NCBI GenBank assembly: GCA_949825025.1
Contig: OX463781.1
Location: 32,873,221-32,937,220 of the forward strand
From: Siphlonurus alternatus
Lineage: Eukaryota; Arthropoda; Insecta; Ephemeroptera; Siphlonuridae
Length of the DNA stretch: 64,000 nt
Direction of reading: 5' to 3'
Shown here: one piece after another, positions 35,503 through 48,479 of the stretch
Layout of the letters: each line of letters opens with the position of its first letter
How positions within the stretch are numbered: the first letter of the stretch is position 1
Notes under the pieces: model-generated
Told to the model about the DNA's origin: nothing
What the model saw: the letters and a program-made list of their open reading frames with translations, nothing else
Databases searched by the model: none
Position numbers and translations under genes: made by a program

Positions 35503-36619
35503 TTAACAACAAGCATCAACTTCATCTATTGAACAACAACACCCCTTTGTTGAACGCGTTAAAACCAAGGATTTTGTACATATATTTTATATTTATACTC
35601 TAGCTATCTCTCACCTAATCAAAAGTTTATATAAAAAATCCTTGGTTGAAACGCCGCCCACCACGCCTTGCAAAATGGTTGTGGAGCATCGAGGGACTGA
35701 AGAACATATATTATAATATATACAATACGACGTAAACCTCTGGCTTTAGACTTTAGAGCCTCGACAACATAAAGGCCCTCAGTTACAATATAATAATAAA
35801 TAGGGGGTGTATAGCAGAAAAGGAACCTCACCACACAATATGCATGCAGCATTTTTGCAAATTTTTGCATAGATTAATTAAATCTTTAATTTAATTAAAG
35901 ATTTAATTAATCTTTAAATTAATTTAAAGATTAATTTTATTTTATGATTTGTATATTATCTTATACATATGATTATATTAACGTTATGAAGTTTTCTTGT
36001 ATTTCAATTTCAACACCTTGCGTACAAAAATAAATCAAGTATATTAAAAGTTAGTATAACTATAAGAAGTGAACTGAATAACTATATATAATTACATTTT
36101 ATAATGCATATAGACATAATATAGTATGTACATTTATGTTACCATATACTTATGCATTCCTTAATTTCGATTGAATTTAAGGGTAAGGTATAATAACGCG
36201 CCCAACTGATGTTACAAAAAAAAATCCCATACATGAAAATTATGAAAAAAATTTAAAATGTTCTCCTCTACATCTAATCCCCTATATCAGTGGCTAAAAC
36301 ATCAGGTATACAAATTCATAACTCAAAAACGAAAAAATAACAGGCCATAACACCAGAAATTCTCAAAAAATTTATATAGATGTTGCTAAATCTGCAATGA
36401 ACAAGAAAAGCAAAGCTTATATTTATTAGGCCCAAAGCTGTACAATAATCTTCCTGATACCTTAAAACATCTACCTAGTAATCAACAGTTTAGGTCAAAA
36501 CTGATAATGTTTTTTTTTTTTTTTTTTTTTTTAAATAAAATTTTTATTTCTCAGGTATTGTGGACTGACTAGATAATACTCTAATATGTATGATTGTAAT
36601 TGTAATAATAATATAAAAC

Positions 36620-37569
36620 CAGGGAGTGGACCCGGATCCGGATCCCAGATCCGCTTCAGATCCCCTTTTTAGACGAGGGGATCCGGGTCCGGATCTAACG
36701 GACCCGCTTTTTTCAAGAGGGGATCTGGATCCGTTTTTCAGATCCCCCTTTTTTTTAAAGGGGATCCGGTTCCGGATCTCAGATCCGGCTTAAAAAAAAG
36801 TCATCCAGATCCGGATCCGGAACCGGATCCCGTTTTTAAAGAAATATACAAAAATATCAACAAACGGTATAAAAATTTATATGAAGTTAAAAAAAAAATG
36901 TGGTTTTATTGGAAACATGGATCAAAATAAATTTAGGAAACTTAAAATTTACTTACATACTTAATGTTTTTAGTGTTTTAAAACTTTCAAAGTTCAAAGT
37001 TCCAAGTTTTAAATGTGAAAGGAACTGTACATAAAAATTACATGATACTTCATAACTCACATGCATGATAATACAGTATTCATATAATTACAGTCTGGTT
37101 TTTATAATAGTTATAACAGTCACTACGTTCACATGCCGGTGTTTAATGCGTATTCGTTGACGACGGATAATGTTATTCTTATGAGGCGTCGTCAACGAAT
37201 ACGCATTAAACACCGTCATGTGAACGTACTGACAGTGTTACATTTAAATTTAATATGTAGCTGTAACATCTATACGGCTATACGCAAAATATTGTACTAA
37301 TTGTACGTACATTTGCCGCGGAAAAAAGATAAATTAAAAAGTAAAAAAAAAAAACGGATCCGGGGACCCGGATCCCCTTGCAAAATAACGGGATCCGGAT
37401 CCGGGGATCCCGATCCCCTTTATTGATGAACGGGATTCGGTTCCGGATCTCAGATCCCCCCTTTTTTTCCAGGGGATCTAGATCCCGAATTTAGAACCTC
37501 TGGAGAAAAAATCGGATCCGGGTACCCGGATCCGGATCCGCTCAAAAAGACGACCGGGTCCACTCCCTG
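36620..37569. mobile_element. hAT-like element rich in GGATCC palindromes, 950 bp
   Basis: Ends CAGGGAGTGGACCCGG and CCGGGTCCACTCCCTG, with a perfect 8-bp duplication TATAAAAC at 36612-36619 and 37570-37577. Sub-terminal blocks (36633-36835 and 37354-37555) are dense in GGATCC, GGGGATC and their mirrors. The interior is AT-rich and non-coding. The 8-bp duplication and CAGGG ends indicate hAT. Confidence 0.9.
37121..37231. mobile_element. Short hairpin MITE, 111 bp
   Basis: CACTACGTTCACATGCCGGT...GTTGACGAC mirrors GTCGTCAACG...CATGTGAACGTACTG around a ~22-base loop. It is flanked by ACAGT at 37116-37120 and 37232-37236. It sits inside the GGATCC-rich hAT-like element. Confidence 0.8.
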
Positions 37570-37848
37570 TATAAAACTGATGATAATATGTTTTAATTTT
37601 TATGTTTCTTTTACAGGTATTGCAATACTAAAATATTGTAAACATGCATTTTGTATATTATACCTTACGGTTCTATATGTGCAATAAATAAATACAAATA
37701 CAAAAACTAGCTCGAATTTGTATACCTGATATTTTAGCTACTGATAGAGGATGTATAGAGGAGAACATTTTATTTATTTTGTTTTTTTTCCCATAATTTT
37801 CATGTGTGAGATTATTTTTAACATTGGGCGCGTTAATACCTTCCCTTA

Positions 37849-38389
37849 CATTATATTATGCCAGTAAATTGAAGAACATTTTAAATTTCGGATAATAATC
37901 AAGACTCAAAACTTTACCTGAGCGCTGTTCATGATGTCTATACATACACTTTTTTCTAATTAACTGCTAATTTGCAATTTTTTTAATTTTTTATTATAAC
38001 GTAAAAAAGGGGTTCATGAAACAGGTCCAGGACTGCAAGTACACAGACTAAATTTAGTTTAAAATATTGTATTTATATATTTATAAATGTAAATATTAAA
38101 AGGTAGACCTTATCTTACATTAAATGTGTCACTGGACAGCTACATCTCTGCGCAGTCTCCCCTGTACGTGTCGACGAGGCGAATCTGTAATCAATGGGGC
38201 GGGGTACTTCATAGAAATTAATGTGGTACGTGGTATTAATTAATTAAAATACATGACCTATGGGCCTTGACCTATAGAATTTGTATATTAATAACTATAT
38301 ATATTATATACTGTATAGTTATAGTAATGTCTGAACCAGACTACCAGACAGCTGAACCGAGTATAATGGAGTATCGACCTCATTTTTTT
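37849..38389. other. AT-rich intergenic DNA
   Basis: No repeats or coding sequence recognised. Confidence 0.4.
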
Positions 38390-38620
38390 TTTATTGCAGA
38401 AATGGGTAGAGGGTGCAAAGTTATGCTATTCTGATTTTTTTCAGATTTTTTTGAGAGCGGGAACTATTTTCAAAAAATTATTGAAAGTCCTTTTTGTGAC
38501 GTCACGAGTCACGAGGCGGCAATTAAGTCCCATCTTTTTCTTAAGGAGCGGCGTCTCGTGACGTCACGAAAAGGACTTTCAATAATTTTTTAAAAATAGT
38601 TCCCGGTCACTTTCTGCAAT
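38390..38620. mobile_element. Family-1-like MITE, shortened, with paired TGACGTCACGA
   Basis: Left part TTGCAGAAATGGGTAGAGGG and TATGCTATTCTGATT follow the family-1 plan, but the core is different. GTGACGTCACGAGTCACGAG and CTCGTGACGTCACGAAAAGG form an inverted pair about 65 bases apart. The right end is lost after TAGTTCCCGGTC. Confidence 0.65.
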
Positions 38621-38644
38621 CGGTGATTTTTCTAAATTGAAATA

Positions 38645-38648
38645 TTAA

Positions 38649-38687
<39 letters not shown>

Positions 38688-38690
38688 CTA
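38645..38690. repeat. (AAAT)n microsatellite
   Basis: About ten AAAT units. Confidence 0.9.
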
Positions 38691-39187
38691 AAAAAACGTT
38701 ACGTTCCCATGCATGCGATACCGTTACAACAAGATGTAGAAAACCCTTTATTTCACAGATTTCACATTTCACCCGCCATGGCAGTTTTGCCGTCGCCGGA
38801 AGGTCGCGTGATGGGATTCAATCATCTCTTATTCCATTTGCAGCGAAGGCCCCGCCACCAGCCACCGCCGCACTTGAGACGAAATGGAAATTATATAGTG
38901 GCTTGGAATTTTGTATTACTATAGTTTAATTGTTTTAACTTAATGCATATATTATATATATATATATATATACTGTATATATATATATATTTACACAATA
39001 AATTAATTATGTATAATGCAGAAGGCAAAAGAGTGTTATGACTTATGAGTATTTCTGAAGCAAGTGGAGTATGCAAGAATCGAGTGCTTTTGGAGGGCAA
39101 TTTGTAGACGGCCGAGGTAATAATGCTGCTGGCTTACCCCGTAAAGGGGATATGGCGTCATGTTATGTATGTATGTATGTATATATA

Positions 39188-40182
39188 TCAGAGTCTTCTG
39201 CGCGCAATGTTTCTAACAAAACATTGTTCAATGTCTGTCGCGTGGCCCGATTATTGCGTGACGCTTTAGTTCCATTTTGCGCCCGCCAGAGTGACCAGAG
39301 GCGCCACTAGCGAGCGGTTTTTGTTGACTATGTGCCATTGTTTAACATAGGAAATTCGCGAGTTGACGCCTAAATGTAACGATAACTTCCAAAATATCAC
39401 ACCAAAAGTATAAAAAAATATCATTATTTCGTACTACATTGATCCAGGTAATGTAAAAAATTAATTATTAGTAAATATAACGGTACTTTATCTTATTTTT
39501 AGCACATAGAAAAGACGACGCAGACTGAGGTTGGCGTTTCATTGCCTTTAATGTGATTCTATGCAATCATAGATGTTAGATGGGACTCCAGTCACTCCAG
39601 CATTAAAGTCTAAAAGCATAGAAACTTGTAAATTATCGAATTACTGCTATTTCTTCAGGATATAAGAAATTCAAAGGTACAATTTTAAAACCCTATTATA
39701 TTGCTTTTTATTTTTAAATAAATCAACAAATGGACACTGGTGCGGCTGGTAAGGGCAGCCAAGTCCTGCCAGAACTGCTAGCTAAAAGATTTTAGAGCTT
39801 ACAAGCCCTTGGGAACACAGAAATGATATACATTACTTACACCATGGTTATCGCTCCACATTTCTTCGACCGTTTCAATGATAAAGAACCGTTAAAAATT
39901 CTTAATTTTTTCTATAAAATTGCCGCGCATGTTTTTTTCCATTTCACTTGAATTTTGAAAACATGTCCTCAATTTTCTAATTATTTCTATTAGTTTTTCA
40001 TGTTATTCATAATGCTTCCCTTGATAATTACCGCTCGCTGGTGGCGCCGCCAGCGGCAAAAAATTGTAAACAGCGGAGTTTGTTTACTTTTTTGCTTTCT
40101 CGCGTTCAACAATCGAAAATTACACCACGCGACAGACATTGAACAATGTTTTGTTAGAAACATTGCGCGCAGAAGACTCTGA
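39188..40182. mobile_element. ~1-kb non-autonomous DNA transposon with long terminal inverted repeats
   Basis: TCAGAGTCTTCTGCGCGCAA at 39188 is mirrored by TTGCGCGCAGAAGACTCTGA ending at 40182, and the match continues ~55 bases to GACAGACATTGAACA. Sub-terminal GGCGCCACTAGCGAGCGGT and ACCGCTCGCTGGTGGCGCC are a second inverted pair. Flanking TA on both sides could be a mariner-type duplication. No convincing transposase; the open frames are short. Confidence 0.85.
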
Positions 40183-42931
40183 TAATAATATAATTATATC
40201 GTAGAAAAATAAAATTAAACTTGCATGTGGTTGATATTTCTTTAATTAATACGCATTTTAGATAAAATGTGTGATGATAAGTATATAAGTAATGTATTGT
40301 ACACTATAATATAATATTATTATATACATGGCAGTATAAAAATTATAAAATATTATTATATTGTTATACATTGCAAGCAATAAAGACAAAACATTCGGGT
40401 CCGGATTTTAGGTTGTATGTTGTATACAAAGACTTCCTCGGGATGTTTAAATGTTATAAATAAATGTTGTAGTTAACATTTCCTTCGATGAGAGCTTATC
40501 ATATTCTGTCAATATAATGGGATATCAATACCATCAGTATTCATGCAGTTACAAGGCAAATCTTATATATACTTATTACTTAATTATAAATTCTGAAAAC
40601 TCTCATAAGTTAAATTCTCAGCATATCATAATAATTAAACTATAAAACAAAATCCATACGCAAGAGATTGTACTAAATTGTATGAAAATTTACCGCAAAA
40701 AAAAAAAAGGATTTGGATCTCCTTAATTATTATTCGCTTATAGATAATAAAAAGATCCGGTACCTGATTTGCACAGGGCACCCTCGCTCTAATCCCTAAA
40801 TAAATTCGTAAATTCTCCGTTTCAATTAATCCATCTTGAGTAAATTATAAGAGTGCAATAACTTTGAGCACAACAGCAACGTTGCATTAATTACGTTAAG
40901 TACCGACTTTCTATCCAAGCAGATCCTCATTGTTCAAACTATAAGTATATAATAGTATAGCAGGTATATACTTGAAACAGCATGTTATAGTTCTACATGA
41001 GAGTTTTTTAAGGAACATGCAGTTCAAGTGCATCTCAGCTACTACACTCCACCAGCAACAAGAGCTGGGGGTGGCGCCTCCAGAAGTAGGCCAAGCGCCA
41101 CCCAACAATAACAAACACCGTAACCTAGCAATAGAAATCCATACATGCTAAAATAACAACAACAAACTGACAAAGAAAATTATTATGAATGTATGATTTT
41201 CTTTCCTGCATGGAGGGCTGAATTTAGCACTGTATATATAAATTATGATAAATATGATTTTAGTACAAATTAAGTACCTGCTCAATCCGTTGAAACTGAA
41301 TCTGAACAGCAGCTTTTTACGTTTCCTTAGAATTGAACTAACTGTTCATGGCACGTACGAAATGTCAAATCTAAGTATATATTTATTTATTATTGTGAGA
41401 ATAATTAAAATAAAGTAATAAAGTTCCATTTTTGCTGCAATGTAAATACAACTTTTCTAAAGAGACAAAATGGTCTAATGCCCGTGCACTTCAGTATAGC
41501 AAAGACAGAACAAAAAGAAAGGGGGTACGTATACGTGGGGGCGTGTCATCGGTACCGGGATGAATGATGAATTCGTAAGGTATATAATTAATCTGGCCCC
41601 CCACCCTCTACACCTGGACTACGTCTTAAAATTGATGTTAAATGTTATTTTAATTACTGAAAAATGGTACAGAAATGGAGTGAACAAACTCAGGAGTATT
41701 TTAAAAATAACAATATTTGAAATTTATAAATTCAAATATAATAATTGTGTCTTGGCACGCTGTCGATTAATGTCTTAATTGTCATAAGACGAGACAAAGA
41801 AGGCAATTTCAATTCAGATGGCAGACGTTCTTGCGCCAATTTTGTGGACAGCCGGGAGGGTCATGTCGGTCATTAATATTTTGCATGATTACATCGTGAA
41901 AGTGATTCACTATACTTATAATTTATACTCTCAATTGCAGCAATGTCGCAGCAATGTCGCCTTTAATATAATTATATTATATATATAAGTTTATATGTTA
42001 TCAGCAGTGTGACTCAAACTCTATAATCGTCTCGACGAGACAACTGTTGCTATAACGTCACTTGTGATTTGTCACATGTTACACGTATGCAGCTTCTCAC
42101 GTCATCTTTTTATTATTATAGCTCTCAGCTGCTCAGGTGCTCCAATTAATGCATCTCCGCGGTTACGTGACTCACTGCAGAAGCATGCAGGAAGTAAAAT
42201 GTGATTTAAAAGCTTTAATATAATATATTCGGGGGGCGGTTCCGTGCGTGGGCTGAAGAGATGTCCCCCTTCCCCCCCTCCTCCCCCTTAGCACGCACGT
42301 CAGTAAATGTTATATGATCACCATGCAAGTCACGTATATACGTTACACACGTATATTATATCTGCAATAGGCTCTATAAGATAAGATTAATATTTTCTGC
42401 AAAAATAAAAACATAAAAGAATACAACCAGAGGCTGTTGTAAATATATATTATAAAGAATTTTAAGAGTGTTAAGAATTATATTAAGTCAGTAATATAAA
42501 ACAATATACTGTAGTATCCATATGCATCATGCAGTCGTCACTCTATCTAGCTGGCGCTTGGGTTGATATGAAGAATTGGAGACGTGCGGGGGACCAATCG
42601 AGAGAACTGAGGCTCTCGCAAGGCTGCGGAGTGCAGCAGCACTCAATGACGTTCGACAAGCTATCAGCAGAAGGACTGTACAGTACTTGCATACACGTAA
42701 TATTTAGGTACCGCTGCCTCACCTGGAGCCGGCCGCACTATGAGGAGCTATGAAATCACAACGGTTTCGCGAACGTATAAGTGCAACGTCGCGATGTCAC
42801 ACTATAAATATATACACGCACTCATTATATACACTTTATATAGACATGTAATATTCTTGTGTGCACTTAAGTGCAAATTTGTACACGATCGATCTTATGT
42901 CCAAGTACATGCAGTACATAAGGAAACCAAG
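40183..42931. other. AT-rich intergenic DNA
   Basis: No gene or defined element found. The stretch 42220-42300 is C/G-rich (CCCCCTTCCCCCCCTCCTCC) without a readable frame. Confidence 0.4.
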
Positions 42932-43426
42932 AGTGCGTTTGAATTCACGGGCCAGCCCGGGCTGGCCCGGGCTGGGTAAAATGGCGGTGACCTTGGTCGC
43001 GTGGTATGAAACGTCATAATTTCGTCATAATTAGTTCCCAGTCTGTCCGCTAGGTCTCAGGCGCACTGTAGAGTCCGCCCGCGTCAGCCTGGGCCAGCCA
43101 GGAAGTGACGTCATGAGAGGAGGAAAAATGGCCGCCGGGCTGGCCCCACTTGACGACAAAAAACGCTTCAGCCCAGGCCAGCCCGGGCTAGCCCAGGCTG
43201 GGTAAAATGGCGGTGACCTTGGTCGCCTGGTATGAAACGTCATAATTAGTTCCCAGTCTGTCCGCTAGGTCTCAGGCGCACTGTAGAGTCCGTCCGCGTC
43301 AGCCTGGGCCAGCCAGGAAGTGACGTCATGAGAGGAGGAAAAATGGCCGCCGGGCTGGCCCCACTTGACGACAAAAAACGCTTCAGCCCAGGCCAGCCCG
43401 GGCTGGCCCGTGAATTCAAACGCACT
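42932..43426. mobile_element. GC-rich MITE with an internal ~227-bp tandem duplication
   Basis: Ends AGTGCGTTTGAATTCACGGG and its reverse complement ending GAATTCAAACGCACT, flanked by CCAAG on both sides (42927-42931, 43427-43431). Inside, the unit with GGGTAAAATGGCGGTGACC recurs at 42975 and 43202 (227 bases apart). Unit borders are GGCCAGCCCGGGCTGGCC palindromes. One copy has an extra 11 bases (CATAATTTCGT). Confidence 0.88.
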
Positions 43427-43431
43427 CCAAG

Positions 43432-46400
43432 TAAAAAAGTGTATAATACATTCTGAGTATACTGCTTAATTGTACCGGCCGGTACATATATTATTTATTA
43501 TTTTACTGTCAAAATTTAATTGCGATAAAAAAATTTAATATACGAGTATAATTTGATATTGATGCAGCAACTAAATTAATTTTAAAGTGTATTTAACGAC
43601 TTTTAACTTTACCATATTTATGTATATATATTATGCTCACTTAGAAAATGGATCACAAAAATCTGTAGCTCACAAACAATATTATAAACGTTATCACTGT
43701 TATCAGCGTAATTTAAAATATATAATGTATTCCCATCACGCAGGAATTCTAACTTACTATAAATAATATTACATTAAATGTTAGAAATACTGCTTAATAA
43801 AAATATGAGAACAAGTTAATATATTGAATTTCCCAAGTGCTTGTATTTTTTTATGATTATGTATGTTAAAAGAAATTTTTACAAGTTTCAAAGCAACGAA
43901 GATAATATGTGACTGGACGCAATACTAGACAGACAGTATAATCTAATTCATAAAATTAAGTTCGGAGGTTATGAACAAACTAAAAGAGACCATTTTTATC
44001 TGACAAGTGAGCTCAGTGTTGTATAATAATTAACTTTAATAATTATTATAATTATTATTATTATTATATTATTTAATAATAATTGTTAATAATTAATTTT
44101 TTTTTGTTAATAAAAAATTGACAGTATATCTGTTTTTAAGAATCAATTGTTTGCCTACCTTATTAAAAAAATATTATTCTATAGGCTCATGAAACAAGAA
44201 AAATGTTTATATATTTATATATAGTTGTAATAATTAGAATATCATTATTTTAGAGTTATTTGTAATAAATTGAATGCATACAGCAAGTCTATGTTATACT
44301 AATCTTTACTGTTTGTTTTTACAGCTATATAAATCCAAAGTGTTTGTTTAGTATAATGTAGTCACAATGTATCAACTGATATTTAAAGTGAATAAATAAA
44401 AAAGATAAATAAATAGTAATGTTAAAGATCCATCTTGACGTCACCAACCCTTTGTCCTCTCATTTACTTACAAAAAAAGATTGGGTGCACGTAAGATCCT
44501 ATACGGAGCAATTTTTCGATCGCAAATTGTTAACCCTCTAAATAAGTTAATTATATAATTATGTTTGCAAATTTAAAATTACGTATTGGCACTAACCTTT
44601 TACGTTTGCTATACTATAAAATTTTTAATATTTGCCTCGGGTTAGTTTAATTAATGAAAGAGCATCTAAAGAATTTCGCGGTGGTAGTGTTTTGACTTTG
44701 AGCCGAAAAAACGTGCGCAGAAGGATTGCACGCCAATGCGCGGTGGTTGTAGCAGGAGTCAAAATCAGCAAACGAACATGGTGACTATACAGTATAAGTT
44801 TTCTGGTGGATGCTTACCATTATAGGACATCATAACACAAACAGTATATTCCCCAGTTGTTTTCGGATACATTATATATGCCTATAATATATAGGCTGGT
44901 GGAGCTCCTTTTACTGCTATTACGAAAACAATTTTTATGCAGTTAGCATTCGTGTTGCATGTAAGACGAAGAGAATAACCGATTTGAACACCAGCCCCTC
45001 AGCATGAAGACTCTGAGGGGCTGGCAAACAGATTTAAAAGCCATAAATTCAAGTTGTTTCAAAGAAACAAGATTAGAAACTAACTTTTAAACCCGTTCGA
45101 TTGCCAGGCTTTAAATTAGCTGTTATCAATCGACAGTTAGATTTATTTTGTATTAATAGATAACAACGCCATGAAGTATGAGATTTTTAGTCTCCATTGA
45201 AAAAAGGAAAAGAAAATTGGTCATGGAGACAACCGCAGGCCATGTACAGTTACAAACACATGTCTTGATTTCTCCATATTTGTCTTTTAAACTTCCACTA
45301 AAGCTGCATGATCCAATAGTTTCATTTAATTTCATTTCATTTTTTTATTCAACTATGCACTGATGGTTATAAAAGTACAACATGGATTACGTCAATATAA
45401 AAAAAATAATAGAAAACAATGACACAATCAACAACAGCAACAATAGCATCCATAATAATAATAGTGATAAAGTATAATATGGTATGAACAATATAGAAGT
45501 TCCTCATGAGCACTTATTAAAATATATATTCTATAATAGAAATGTGTGGATTAATTTCGCTACTCCCAAATTAAAAACATATTTAAATTTAATTATGAGC
45601 AACAAAAGAAAAACGTAGCCCGAAAGTTGTGGGCAGGAGGAAATCGAGTGCTCTGAATTTGCATGACGTGAGTTTTTTAACAAGCTTATTTCCCTTCTCC
45701 GTCACTTGGTGTCAGTTTGGAGGCCGTCTGAACGAGAGGGAGCACTTTTAGATCAATTATGCATGATTATACTTTTTCCCCTCCCCACGTCACGGTTACT
45801 TTTGTTCTTACTATAGAATAACTTGAAGAGGCCGAAGCCAAGCAACTACTTGAATGCAATCGAAAAAAAGAGTATTATTCAAAATAATATTTTCCCTGGT
45901 CATCGCATTTTCAGTTTAGACTTGCATAGTTTCAAGTGAATCTGCCTTAAAAATAATTTTTTGCACTTAATTTTATCATGTGAGTATGTGATATTAATGA
46001 CAATAATTCTTGAACTGCACTAAGAGATAACGAAATGTAAAATCTAAGTATTTTGAGTATAAGAACACATCTATTGGGTCTATTTGTAAAACATAATCAA
46101 ACGAGAATCACATATCAAGAATCAGATTTCCCTTTAACAGCAGAATAAAAATATCAATTGTAGATATATCCCCTGTATGCACTATACAGATGGATATGCA
46201 CAATCCATTCATGAATCATGAATCGATTGTGAATAAACGAACATCAGAACAACACTGCTGGAATTGCTGGAGGAAAAGACACTTGTCTGCATGGCTGCAT
46301 CTGCATGGCTGCATCTGTATAATGGTTATGGCTCGGTTATATAACCCTTTTAGCACGAAGGGCATTGCAGTTTGGATCCCACTCACTAACCAAGAGGAGT

Positions 46401-46943
46401 AAGAGGACTGACCTAGCCATGAGGTCCAATAGACAACGTTGACCCGGGAGCCGGAGTTGACACTGGAGGGAGAGGAGAGCCCACACGCTGACCGCCGCGT
46501 GACTCACAGGAGGGCCGCCGGTTGATAAGCGCGCGAGATCAGCGGACGTCTTGCAATGTAGCTGACCCCTGCAGCGTGACGAGACTTTGTACCCTTCTTA
46601 CGGGATTTATAATGTTCAGTATCAAAGTGTTTAGCTATAAAGCTAACTTAATTACCATGATGATCATATCATGTGATGTATAATACTGACCCCTCGATCG
46701 TATTGAAGATGACTCTCGGAAGAGATCAACAAAATGAAATAATAAATTACTAATAATTATGAGTAACCATTAATAATAAAAATTATGTACTAGAAACTGG
46801 AAAATCAATTTTGTATATATAAAGCAATACAATTAAATTAATTAAGAAAATTCAATCTTGTTCAGTAAAATATATTACCCTCTATCTGCTTACACTTCTT
46901 TTGAAACTATAAAAATTGGAATACACGCGTTATATAGAATCTA
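43432..46943. other. AT-rich intergenic DNA
   Basis: Mostly low-complexity AT. Contains a small hairpin at 44992-45026 (CCAGCCCCTCAG...CTGAGGGGCTGG), a GC-richer patch at 46430-46580, and a short direct repeat GCATGGCTGCATCT at about 46290-46317. No gene supported. Confidence 0.4.
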
Positions 46944-47155
46944 TTGAGGGTGAGATAACGCCACCGATGTTAAAAAAAATCACTCACACAAAAATTCTGA
47001 AAAAAATTTAAAATGTTCTTCTCTACATCCCCTATCAGTAGCTAAAATATCAGGTATAGAAATACGATCTAGTTTTTGAGTTATGAATTTTTAAAGTTGA
47101 CTAATTTAACATGGAATTTCCATTTCTCCATGTTAAAGTAATCAACTTACGAATG
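46944..47155. mobile_element. TTAA-type piggyBac-like MITE, copy D, truncated
   Basis: TTGAGGGTGAGATAACGCCA to TCTCCATGTTAAAGTAATCA matches the left two thirds of copy B. The right end is missing and the left TTAA is mutated. Confidence 0.75.
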
Positions 47156-47943
47156 AACTTATGAAAATTAGATTATAATCTCATATGTTGACAAAAAGTT
47201 TAGTTACTGAAATAAAACACAAAGTATTTTTAAAGGTGCATTTTTATTTAGAATGAAATACCACGACACAAATAATAATGAATGACGATGGAGATGAGTA
47301 CAAAAAGTGATGCACGCAGGCATCGCTGCATGCAAAGGCGTGAAAATTTGCGCCGCGCTCTGCAAGCAAATTGATCGTTTGCTTGCGAGTGCACTACACA
47401 ATTTCGCATGCAATGTCATCAAATTTTACAACAGTATGAAAATATTATCATCATCAAATGATAATATTTTTAATTAAGAAATATTGAAGCATAAATATGT
47501 AATTTGTATGGTAAAAAAAGGGAATTTTTTTTGTACAATAATATTTACCAACCTTGCTCATGCTTTATAATGGGCATAATTATTAAATAAACATAATGTA
47601 TGAAAGAGCGACACGATCATCAAAAGCAAGGCGGTCCTGCATGGGAATTGTGCGTCACATCTTTGTGCTGCTTAAAAAAGCGGGGGAAGTGCGGAGTGAA
47701 AATGACTGCGTTTAAAAACCAATACCGCTATGTAAATGTAATGAATGAATTCTCATAATGATTCTTAATCTTATATAATGAAAAGTTATGAAGGGAACAA
47801 ATTTGCACATTAAAATCGAAACGTTTTACACCAAAAGTCCGCTGTGGTAACCATGACAAAAAAATAAAATTTGTCTGTGGAAATTTAAATAATTTTATCA
47901 CGACATTTCAATTATATAACATAGAGGTAGCATGGTATCTTAC

Positions 47944-48005
<62 letters not shown>
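47944..48005. repeat. (TA)n microsatellite
   Basis: About 30 TA units. Confidence 0.95.
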
Positions 48006-48010
<5 letters not shown>

Positions 48011-48148
48011 CATATCTTAAAATGTAAATTTTTCATGCTTTTTGAAAATAATTAATTTTTAGTAATAATGGTAGTTCTTTCTTGCAGAGTCCAAGAAAAA
48101 AAAATCTGTTTGCCCCCCTCCCCCAGTAATCCATTTACACAATACCAT

Positions 48149-48478
48149 GCAATGGACAACATACACATGAAAAATTTTTATTGCAGAAATGAATAGAGGG
48201 TACCAAATTATGCTACTCTGAATTTTTTTCAGATTTTTTTGAGACCCGGAACTATTTTTAAATAAGTCCTGTGATTTCAGTTGGCACCCCTGATGCCTTA
48301 ATAAAAAGGATAGAGACTGGACGCCTATTGACGCCTCCAGGGGGCGTGACCGCACATTCAATAATTATTTAAAAATAGTTCTGGGTCTCAAAAAAATCTG
48401 AAAAAATTCAGAGTAGCATAATTTGGTACCCTCTATTCATTTCTGCAATATTTTTTTTTTCATGTATGTTGTCCATTG
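48149..48478. mobile_element. Family-1 MITE (CAATGGACAAC ends), core inverted
   Basis: CAATGGACAACATACACATG and CATGTATGTTGTCCATTG ends, ~330 bases. Relative to 34606-34935 the asymmetric core (GACGCCTCCAGGGGGCGTGA) is in the opposite orientation, so this copy inserted in reverse. Confidence 0.87.
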
Positions 48479-48479
48479 T

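Larger units (their letters stand above)
36331..37700 (+). pseudogene. LINE 3'-end fragment inserted in MITE copy C
   Basis: CAAAAAC flanks both sides (36324-36330 and 37701-37707) as a probable target-site duplication. Near the left it encodes LGPKLYNNLPDTLKHLPSN followed by QQFRSKL, the usual end of LINE reverse transcriptases. It ends in an AATAAATAAATACAAATA tail. The hAT-like element at 36620-37569 lies inside it. Confidence 0.7.
36177..37848. mobile_element. TTAA-flanked piggyBac-like MITE, copy C, interrupted
   Basis: The left half (36177-36330, from TTAAGGGTAAGG) and right half (37701-37848, to CCTTCCCTTA) are one MITE. It is split by a LINE 3' fragment, which itself contains a hAT-like element, which contains another MITE. 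The right TTAA has mutated to TTAC. Confidence 0.8.

Noticed and set aside
46190..46580. Possible exon or gene in the GC-richer patch at 46.2-46.6 kb
   Set aside because: No frame with splice sites or a recognisable motif; contains a short GCATGGCTGCATCT slip repeat.
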